From assembly GCA_031287655.1 (NCBI GenBank), contig JAITSR010000343.1:1-5057 (forward strand): DNA of 5,057 nucleotides, in the 5' to 3' direction. The translations under genes were made by a program, and so were the position numbers. The first letter of the stretch is position 1, and each line of letters starts with the position of its first letter. The notes under the pieces are model-generated. The model saw nothing but the letters and a program-made list of their open reading frames with translations, was not told where the DNA came from and did no database searches. This DNA comes from Clostridiales bacterium (GTDB lineage Bacteria > Bacillota > Clostridia > WRLR01). Of this stretch, positions 1 to 3,754 are shown one piece after another.

Positions 1-11
1 CCTTCACTGAA

Positions 12-36
12 GATGAGAGGGGTTCCCCCCCTCATC
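12..36. repeat. Strong hairpin, GATGAG...CTCATC
   Basis: This is a 25-base inverted repeat: GATGAG (12-17) pairs with CTCATC (31-36), then one A/C mismatch, then GGGG (19-22) pairs with CCCC (26-29) around a 3-base loop. No T-run follows on either strand, so a terminator function is not supported. The same GATGAG/CTCATC arms recur at 364-391. Confidence 0.7.
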
Positions 37-43
37 ACTCCCC

Positions 44-132
44 TATGACCATTCCGGCATGGGGGTATAGGTGAAAGGCACAGCATAAGTTTCATGACGT
101 TTTGTGCCTTTCGCAGAAAAGGAATGGTCATA
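44..132. repeat. Nested double inverted repeat
   Basis: The outer arms TATGACCATTCC (44-55) and GGAATGGTCATA (121-132) are perfect 12-base reverse complements. Inside them, GAAAGGCACA (73-82) and TGTGCCTTTC (103-112) form a second perfect 10-base stem, extended to 12 by one G-C and one wobble pair (71-82 with 103-114). The two stems stack coaxially around an asymmetric internal loop (56-70 and 115-120) and close on a 20-base terminal loop (83-102). Two long nested perfect stems are unlikely by chance. The shape resembles a folded RNA or the centre of a palindromic element. I do not recognise it as a known riboswitch or RNA family. Confidence 0.8.
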
Positions 133-141
133 TTTATAGAG

Positions 142-170
142 TGTATTCGGAAAGTCACTAACCGAATGCG
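142..170. repeat. Hairpin, ATTCGG...CCGAAT
   Basis: ATTCGG (145-150) pairs with CCGAAT (162-167) around an 11-base loop. The stem can be lengthened outward by a T-G wobble, a G-C pair and another wobble. It lies 9 bases after the nested repeat at 44-132 and may belong to the same folded structure. Confidence 0.55.
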
Positions 171-210
171 TTCACAATGATGAGCAGGTAGTCTATTTGA
201 TCAATGCGGG

Positions 211-235
211 CATAAAATGTTGAATCCACATTATG
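211..235. repeat. Bulged hairpin with 7-base loop
   Basis: AATGT (216-220) pairs with ACATT (228-232) around the loop TGAATCC. After a two-A bulge (214-215), CAT (211-213) pairs with ATG (233-235). The 5-bp stem with a 7-base loop resembles a tRNA anticodon arm in size, but the base at the invariant U33 position is G, so it is not one. Confidence 0.4.
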
Positions 236-265
236 GGTTCGTGGCGGCGGGCGAGGGACAGCTCA

Positions 266-282
266 GAAGGTTCGACTCCTTC
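266..282 (+). other. tRNA T-arm-like hairpin
   Basis: GAAGG (266-270) and CCTTC (278-282) form a perfect 5-bp stem around the 7-base loop TTCGACT, which is exactly the geometry and consensus of a tRNA T-arm. The next seven bases (283-289) have no matching acceptor strand upstream, there is no CCA, and I find no D-arm or valid anticodon arm, so this is not a functional tRNA gene. It may be a tRNA-like fold in a larger RNA, a degenerate tRNA 3' fragment such as integration sites leave behind, or coincidence. Confidence 0.35.
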
Positions 283-287
283 AATTT

Positions 288-331
288 ACACATGAAGTCC
301 AATACGAATTACCTTCGTACAGTTCAAGTGT
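288..331. repeat. Long imperfect hairpin
   Basis: The outer arms 288-296 (ACAC, A, TGAA) and 323-331 (TTCA, A, GTGT) pair with a single central A/A mismatch. The inner stem TACGAA (303-308) pairs perfectly with TTCGTA (314-319) around the 5-base loop TTACC. No T-run follows on either strand. Confidence 0.55.
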
Positions 332-363
332 TACATTTTATAACCATATGCCGGTTTATCGCA

Positions 364-391
364 GATGAGGGAGGGTCCGGGGCAGCTCATC
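364..391 (-). other. Hairpin downstream of glnN stop, doubtful terminator
   Basis: GATGAG (364-369) and CTCATC (386-391) form a 6-bp stem around a 16-base GC-rich loop, 32 bases past the glnN stop codon. It is placed where a glnN terminator would be expected, but the bases beyond it on the minus strand are not T-rich, so intrinsic termination is not supported. The arms are identical to those of the 12-36 hairpin. Confidence 0.3.
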
Positions 392-422
392 ATTTTGCTT
401 CAATCATTTCGCATAGCGCCGC

Positions 423-2858
423 TCACACCGAGAACAGGAGGTCGCCGTAGTTCGGGAAAGGCCAGTCGGCGCGGCCCACGAGCGTCTCCAGTTCGTCCGC
501 GACCGCGCGGAGCTCTTGCATGGCGATAAACACGCCCTCGCGGTAAAATTTCGCGCAGGCGCGGATGTCGCCCGGCTCTAACGCCTTCGCCTCGAGCAGC
601 GACTGGTCGAGCGCCTCCGTTTTGTGAAAGAGCGAGTCCGCGAGCTTGGATGCCCGCGTCACGACGGCGCGTTCCATTTGACACTCGAGCTCCGGGCAGA
701 GCATTTTTTGATGGACGGCGCTTTGCGCGAGCCTGTCGCAATAGCCGGACACGGCGGGCAGAATCTGCGTGCGCGCGATGTCGAGCATCGTGAGCGCCTC
801 GATGTTCAGCGCCTTGACATAACCGCCCATCAGAATCTCATAGCGCGAGCGTATTTCGTGTTCGGTAAATATCCCGTGCTTTGTGAACAGCGCGATGTTC
901 TTTTGATCGACGAACCAAGGCAGGGACTCCGCCGCCGACTCGATGTTCAATAAACCGCGCCGCCGCGCCTCGAGAATCCACTCGGCCGAATAGTTGTTGC
1001 CGTTGAACAGGATGCGCCTGTGCGCGGCAAAGGTCTGGTAGATCAGCCGCGGCAGTTCGGCGCGGACGTCCGCACAGGCCTCGAGCCGATCCGCGAGGCG
1101 GCTCAGCGACTCCGCGACGATCGTGTTGATCACGATGTTCGGCCCGGAGATCGAGAGGGTCGAACCCATCATGCGAAATTCAAACTTGTCGCCGGTAAAC
1201 GCGAACGGGGAGGTGCGGTTGCGGTCCGTGTCGTCCCGCTCGAGGCGCGGCAGCACGCTGACGCCGGGCAAAATGTTGATTTCTTGCATCATGCCGCCGC
1301 TTGACAAAGCGTGGGCGGCGGCGGTTCCGGGTCCCGGCGAAGGCTGCCGCTGCCGTTCCTGCGGCGAATGGAGCGCTTCCGGAACCGTGTCGTCCGCAAA
1401 AAGGTCCTCGGTCTCGCCGCCGGAAGCGTCGCCGAGGACGCCGCCTGTAGAGTCGCCGGCGACAACACTCGCGCCGCCCGTGGGATCATCGCCGCCGGAA
1501 GCGCCGCGGACATCACCACTCCCGCCGCCTTTCGCACCCGCAGTCGCGTCCGCACCCGCAGTCGCGCCCGCAGTCGTATCCGCCGCCGCGCTGACGCGCG
1601 TCCCGCCGCCCTCCGCACCGGCGTCGGCACAGGCGCCCAAGTCCTCCAGCGCGCGCGTCAGCGTGTCGCCGAGGAACACCGACATGATCGCGGGCGGCGC
1701 GTCGCTCGCGCCAAGCCTGTGATCGTTGCCCGCGCTCGCGACGGAGAGCCGCAAAAGGTCCTGATAGTCGTCGGCCGCCGCGATCACGGCGACGAGGAAC
1801 AGCAGGAACCGCAGATTGCCGCCGGGGTTTTCGCCCGGCTCGAGTAAATTTTCGCCCAAATCGGTCGAAAGCGACCAGTTATTGTGCTTGCCGGAGCCGT
1901 TCACGCCTGCGAACGGCTTTTCGTGCAGCAGGCACGCGAGGTTGTGGCGTTCCGCGACCTTTTTCATCATCTCCATCACGAGCTGGTTGTGGTCGGTCGC
2001 CGCGTTGCTGTTCGTGTAAATCAGCGCGAGCTCGTGCTGCGCGGGCGCGACCTCGTTGTGCTCCGTCTTGGACGACACGCCGAGCCGCCATAACTCGCCG
2101 TTCAGCTCCCGCATAAACGCGTGTACGCGAGGGCGGATCGCGCCAAAGAAGTGGTCGTCGAGCTCCTGCCCTTTTGGGGGCCGCGCGCCAAACAGCGTCC
2201 GCCCGCAGAACACCAAGTCGCGCCGCTTTGCGTACAGCTCCGCGTCGATCAAAAAATACTCCTGCTCCGCGCCGACATTCGTCGTAACACGGCGCACACA
2301 TGTCTCGCCGAGCAGGCGCAAAACGCGGACGGCCTGACGGCTGATGCTCTCCATCGAGCGCAGGAGCGGGGTCTTTTTGTCGAGCGCCTCCCCGCCGAAG
2401 GAATAAAAAACGGAGGGGATGCAAAGCGTGCCATCCTTGATAAACGCGCTGCTCGTCGGGTCCCACGCCGTGTAGCCGCGCGCTTCGAACGTCGCGCGCA
2501 GCCCGCCGGACGGGAAGCTCGAGGCGTCCGGCTCCCCTTGGATCAGCTCCTTACCGGAAAACTCCATGATCACGCGCCCGTCGAACCGACGTTCGTCCGA
2601 GGCCGGCGCAAGGAAGCTGTCGTGTTTTTCGGCCGTGACGCCGGTCATAGGCTGGAACCAGTGGGAAAAGTGCGTGACGCCTTTTTCGACCGCCCAATCC
2701 TTCATCGCGTTCGCGACGGCGTCCGCGACCGGGAGGCCGAGCCGCCCGCCGTCCCGGATCGTCTCCTGAAGCGTCCGATACGTCTCCTCGGGCAGTCGCT
2801 CCCGCATAAGCCGGTCATGAAAGACCATGCTGCCAAATTCGTCGAGAGGGTTCGGCAT
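423..2858 (-). CDS. glnN: Glutamine synthetase type III (GlnN)
   Basis: Cytoplasmic enzyme that joins ammonia to glutamate using ATP to make glutamine, the entry point of nitrogen assimilation; family members form dodecamers. It has 811 residues against roughly 700 for the family. Visible hallmarks in order: FGSMVF and HWFQPMTG near the N-terminus (8-13, 67-73), the metal-binding GAEQEY (196-201), NEVAPAQHE (268-276), NGSGKHNNWS (320-329), GNDHRLGASDAPPA (377-390), the arginine-rich DRNRTSPFAFTGDKFEFRM (545-563), and the typical C-terminal PNYGDLLFSV. The start is fixed by an AGGAAG ribosome binding site 9 bases upstream and by the N-terminal family motif directly after it. The excess length is a low-complexity insert at residues ~408-522. 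All catalytic motifs are intact, so it should be active. It is transcribed divergently from the ANTAR regulator, its probable controller. Confidence 0.97.
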   Translation of the reverse strand: MPNPLDEFGSMVFHDRLMRERLPEETYRTLQETIRDGGRLGLPVADAVANAMKDWAVEKGVTHFSHWFQPMTGVTAEKHDSFLAPASDERRFDGRVIMEFSGKELIQGEPDASSFPSGGLRATFEARGYTAWDPTSSAFIKDGTLCIPSVFYSFGGEALDKKTPLLRSMESISRQAVRVLRLLGETCVRRVTTNVGAEQEYFLIDAELYAKRRDLVFCGRTLFGARPPKGQELDDHFFGAIRPRVHAFMRELNGELWRLGVSSKTEHNEVAPAQHELALIYTNSNAATDHNQLVMEMMKKVAERHNLACLLHEKPFAGVNGSGKHNNWSLSTDLGENLLEPGENPGGNLRFLLFLVAVIAAADDYQDLLRLSVASAGNDHRLGASDAPPAIMSVFLGDTLTRALEDLGACADAGAEGGGTRVSAAADTTAGATAGADATAGAKGGGSGDVRGASGGDDPTGGASVVAGDSTGGVLGDASGGETEDLFADDTVPEALHSPQERQRQPSPGPGTAAAHALSSGGMMQEINILPGVSVLPRLERDDTDRNRTSPFAFTGDKFEFRMMGSTLSISGPNIVINTIVAESLSRLADRLEACADVRAELPRLIYQTFAAHRRILFNGNNYSAEWILEARRRGLLNIESAAESLPWFVDQKNIALFTKHGIFTEHEIRSRYEILMGGYVKALNIEALTMLDIARTQILPAVSGYCDRLAQSAVHQKMLCPELECQMERAVVTRASKLADSLFHKTEALDQSLLEAKALEPGDIRACAKFYREGVFIAMQELRAVADELETLVGRADWPFPNYGDLLFSV
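1293..1637 (-). other. Low-complexity insert within GlnN (residues ~408-522)
   Basis: The segment lies between the conserved SVFLGDTLTRALEDL and the conserved INILPGVSVLPRLERDDTDRNR parts of GlnN. From memory of the family, ordinary type III enzymes have only about 15-25 residues here. The insert is dominated by Gly, Ala, Thr, Ser and Asp, includes the repeats described at 1533-1580, then an acidic patch (TEDLFADD, 483-490), a Gln/Arg run and PSPGPG, and ends at a second methionine pair (523-524). It keeps the frame without a stop and both flanks are conserved, so it is an in-frame insertion and not a frameshift. It is predicted to be a disordered surface loop. Its function is unknown. Confidence 0.8.
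1533..1580 (-). repeat. 18-bp tandem repeat, ~2.7 copies, in the glnN insert
   Basis: On the plus strand CGCACCCGCAGTCGCGTC (1533-1550) is followed by a copy with one change (1551-1568) and a shortened 12-base copy (1569-1580). On the coding strand this gives the hexapeptide series around TAGATA, TAGADA and TAGA (GlnN residues 427-442). The tandem copies suggest the insert grew by slippage. Confidence 0.75.
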
Positions 2859-2867
2859 AAGTATAAA

Positions 2868-2876
2868 CTTCCTTTT
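2868..2876 (-). promoter_or_regulatory. Ribosome binding site of glnN
   Basis: The minus strand reads AAAAGGAAG, ending 9 bases before the ATG at 2858. It is a good Shine-Dalgarno match at slightly long spacing, and there is no competing start codon in frame nearby. Confidence 0.75.
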
Positions 2877-2896
2877 ACATATTTGTTAAACGCGCC

Positions 2897-2930
2897 AAAA
2901 AAGAAAAGAGCCGCAGGAAAGCCCCACAGC
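2897..2930 (-). terminator. Candidate attenuator terminator in the glnN leader
   Basis: On the minus strand, bases 2930-2923 (GCTGTGGG) pair with 2917-2910 (CCTGCGGC): 8 bp, three of them wobble, around the loop GCTTT. A 13-base pyrimidine run with 11 T residues follows directly (2909-2897). This arrangement lies between the glnN promoter and its ribosome binding site, where an intrinsic terminator would stop transcription before the gene. The 5' arm overlaps the 3' arm of the hexaloop hairpin at 2926-2941, so the two folds exclude each other, as expected of an attenuator. The stem is of moderate strength because of its wobble pairs. Confidence 0.5.
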
Positions 2931-2941
2931 GCCATTGCTGC
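2926..2941 (-). promoter_or_regulatory. ANTAR-type hexaloop hairpin in the glnN leader
   Basis: On the minus strand CAGC (2940-2937) pairs with GCTG (2930-2927), extended by a G-T wobble (2941 with 2926), around the six-base loop AATGGC. ANTAR proteins such as EutV bind paired hairpins with six-base loops carrying A at position 1 and G at position 4; this loop has both. Forming it would break the terminator-like stem at 2910-2930. Only one such hairpin is visible in the transcript, whereas the known target has two, so the call is tentative. Confidence 0.4.
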
Positions 2942-2953
2942 CGTTACTCCCCT

Positions 2954-2982
2954 AGAATACCCCATCGCCGCGCGGCTGTCAA
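2954..2982 (-). promoter_or_regulatory. glnN promoter (TTGACA-17-TATTCT)
   Basis: The minus strand carries a consensus -35 box TTGACA (2982-2977), a 17-base spacer and a -10 box TATTCT (2959-2954, 4 of 6). Transcription would start near 2947, giving a leader of about 89 bases. The spacer opens with the palindrome GCCGCGCGGC directly after the -35 box. No GlnR/TnrA-type site (TGTNA-N7-TNACA) is visible. Confidence 0.75.
2967..2976. repeat. GC palindrome in the glnN promoter spacer
   Basis: GCCGCGCGGC is a perfect 10-base palindrome touching the glnN -35 box. It is a possible operator half of a pair with 3012-3024. A background effect of GC-rich DNA is possible. Confidence 0.45.
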
Positions 2983-3005
2983 TGCACCCCGGCGGCCCAG
3001 CGAAC

Positions 3006-3034
3006 TTGACAGCGGCAAAGCCGCAATGTATAGT
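3006..3034 (+). promoter_or_regulatory. Promoter of the ANTAR regulator (TTGACA-17-TATAGT)
   Basis: A consensus -35 box TTGACA (3006-3011), a 17-base spacer and the -10 box TATAGT (3029-3034, 5 of 6) make this the best sigma-A promoter in the window. The start site would be near 3041, leaving a leader of about 64 bases. Its -35 box lies 23 bases from that of the divergent glnN promoter, so polymerases or a shared regulator at the two promoters could interfere. Confidence 0.85.
3012..3024. repeat. GC inverted repeat in the ANTAR promoter spacer
   Basis: GCGGC-AAA-GCCGC is a perfect 5-bp inverted repeat directly after the -35 box. It occupies the same position relative to its promoter as the palindrome at 2967-2976 does in the glnN promoter, which suggests a shared operator. 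Confidence 0.5.
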
Positions 3035-3055
3035 AGTTGAAGCAAAACCAGACGA

Positions 3056-3076
3056 GCTCTCGCAGCGTGGCGGAGC
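3056..3076 (+). promoter_or_regulatory. ANTAR-type hexaloop hairpin in the regulator's own leader
   Basis: GCTC (3056-3059), a bulged T and CGC (3061-3063) pair with GCG (3070-3072) and GAGC (3073-3076): seven pairs around the six-base loop AGCGTG (3064-3069), which has A at position 1 and G at position 4 as in ANTAR target loops. It lies 14 bases upstream of the ribosome binding site. No U-tract terminator follows, so if bound it would act on translation or RNA stability. This is an inference. Confidence 0.35.
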
Positions 3077-3089
3077 CGGTGGTTGGCAC

Positions 3090-3097
3090 GGGGAGGA
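3090..3097 (+). promoter_or_regulatory. Ribosome binding site of the ANTAR regulator
   Basis: GGGGAGGA ends about 7-8 bases before the ATG at 3105. It lies downstream of the promoter at 3006-3034 and therefore decides the start against in-frame ATGs much further upstream, which are antisense to glnN. Confidence 0.85.
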
Positions 3098-3104
3098 TAG
3101 TGAA

Positions 3105-3677
3105 ATGGAGCGGGCGCTGATCGTATCGGCGGGCGAAAAGAGCGTGCGGCAATTGTCAGAACTCGTCACAAGCCGCCGGTCCTCTGTTTCGGTTCTCGCC
3201 GCGACTGATGGTTCGTCAGCCCGTCGTTTGATCGCCGAGCACGACGTCGAGGTTGTGATCGTAAACACGCCGCTGCCGGATGAAAACGCGGTCAGCTTCG
3301 CGGCGGAGCTCGCCGAGCGCAACGCCGCCGGGATTCTTCTGCTTGTCAAAAACGATCTCGCGGAGGAGGTTTCCTCGCGCGTGGAGGCCCGCGGCGTGTT
3401 CGTGATCGAAAAGCCGATCCAGAAAGCCTTTTTCCTGCGGGCGCTGAGCCTCGCGAACGCGAGCGCGGGGCGGCTTCGGGGCAACCGGTTGGAGACGGTC
3501 CGGCTGCAAGACAAGATCAGCGAGCTCCAACTCGTGAACCGCGCGAAGTGCGCGCTGATTCAGTACCTTCGGCTCACCGAGGCGCAGGCGCACCGCTACA
3601 TCGAAAAACAGGCGATGGATTGCCGCATTACAAAACGGGAGGTCGCACTTGGGATTCTGCACACATACGAGCCATAG
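3105..3677 (+). CDS. ANTAR-domain response regulator with degenerate receiver
   Basis: A 190-residue protein of the AmiR/NasR/EutV type, predicted to bind leader RNA and prevent premature termination. Residues 1-~115 form a CheY-like receiver: hydrophobic strand RALIV at 3-7, a second strand VEVVIV at 48-53 and the conserved Lys-Pro at 103-104. The phosphorylation site is degenerate: the usual acidic pair after strand 1 is Ser-Ala (8-9) and the usual acceptor Asp is Asn54. Residues ~128-186 match the ANTAR three-helix domain: RAKCALIQ (146-153) with the conserved Ala-Lys, the Thr-Glu-Ala turn (158-160), the QAM segment (169-171) and the final helix KREVALGIL (177-185). A helical linker (123-145) joins the domains. 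It lies divergent to glnN, and ANTAR genes are often found beside type III glutamine synthetase in Clostridia, so control of glnN is the best guess. Phosphorylation is unlikely to be the signal. Confidence 0.9.
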   Translation: MERALIVSAGEKSVRQLSELVTSRRSSVSVLAATDGSSARRLIAEHDVEVVIVNTPLPDENAVSFAAELAERNAAGILLLVKNDLAEEVSSRVEARGVFVIEKPIQKAFFLRALSLANASAGRLRGNRLETVRLQDKISELQLVNRAKCALIQYLRLTEAQAHRYIEKQAMDCRITKREVALGILHTYEP

Positions 3678-3718
3678 AAAGCCATAGCTTAGACACCCTT
3701 TAAGCTGTGGCTTTTTTT
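3678..3718 (+). terminator. Strong intrinsic terminator after the ANTAR gene
   Basis: AAAGCCATAGCTTA (3678-3691) pairs with TAAGCTGTGGCTTT (3701-3714): 14 bp with a single wobble, 9-base loop, then a run of seven T residues (3712-3718). It begins at the base after the TAG stop. It separates the regulator from pyrG, so pyrG needs its own promoter or regulated read-through. Confidence 0.92.
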
Positions 3719-3743
3719 AAAAATAGATCCATATCTGTACAAT
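3716..3743 (+). promoter_or_regulatory. Possible pyrG promoter (TTTAAA-16-TACAAT)
   Basis: The -10 box TACAAT (3738-3743) is good (5 of 6). The best -35 box, TTTAAA (3716-3721) at 16 bases, is weak and overlaps the terminator's T-run. Transcription would start around 3749-3750, leaving only about 5-6 bases before the ATG and starting in or after the ribosome binding site itself. Either pyrG is nearly leaderless or its real promoter lies elsewhere. Confidence 0.35.
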
Positions 3744-3749
3744 AGGGGG
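3744..3749 (+). promoter_or_regulatory. Ribosome binding site of pyrG
   Basis: AGGGGG ends 5 bases before the ATG at 3755. It is a reasonable Shine-Dalgarno match and supports this start, which also places the P-loop at the usual distance from the N-terminus. Confidence 0.65.
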
Positions 3750-3754
3750 CTTCG

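Larger units (their letters stand above)
1..422. other. Gene-free, structure-rich region downstream of glnN
   Basis: I see no convincing gene in this stretch. It is less GC-rich than the three genes and is packed with inverted repeats, listed separately below. The longest plus-strand open frame (217-450, 77 codons) has no ribosome binding site, resembles nothing I recognise and runs into the antiparallel end of glnN. A minus-strand frame that is open from 95 to the left edge also lacks a good ribosome binding site. No T-run follows any of the hairpins on either strand, so they do not read as ordinary intrinsic terminators. The region could encode a structured non-coding RNA, be the leader of a gene beyond the left edge, or be the remnant of a small mobile element. 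The sequence alone does not decide between these. Confidence 0.5.

Noticed and set aside
1..95. Minus-strand frame starting with ATG at 95 and open to the left edge
   Set aside because: Only about 31 codons are visible, the purine stretch upstream is poorly placed, and the frame is made of the inverted-repeat sequence. A real gene start to the left cannot be excluded.
205..290. A complete tRNA gene built around the T-arm at 266-282
   Set aside because: No 7-bp acceptor stem can be formed, the 211-235 hairpin loop lacks U33, there is no D-arm and no CCA.
217..450. 77-codon plus-strand frame at the end of glnN
   Set aside because: No ribosome binding site, no recognisable domain, covers several hairpins and overlaps the antiparallel 3' end of glnN.
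1123..1847. Two plus-strand open frames (1123-1722 and 1311-1847) opposite glnN
   Set aside because: They are antisense to the low-complexity GC-rich glnN insert, where stop codons are rare in every frame. Their Ala/Pro/Arg-rich products have no domain character.
2121..3104. In-frame upstream extension of the ANTAR gene through glnN
   Set aside because: The ORF is open by GC bias. The promoter at 3006-3034 and the GGGGAGGA site before 3105 set the start, and the receiver domain begins right at Met 3105.
2859..3104. GlnR/TnrA or CodY sites in the divergent control region
   Set aside because: No TGTNA-N7-TNACA pattern and no AT-rich CodY-like box is present on either strand.
2702..3514. 270-codon minus-strand frame across the divergent promoters
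   Set aside because: It spans both promoters and lies antisense to the ANTAR gene and out of frame with glnN. The Ser/Arg/Ala-rich composition is typical of a shadow frame.
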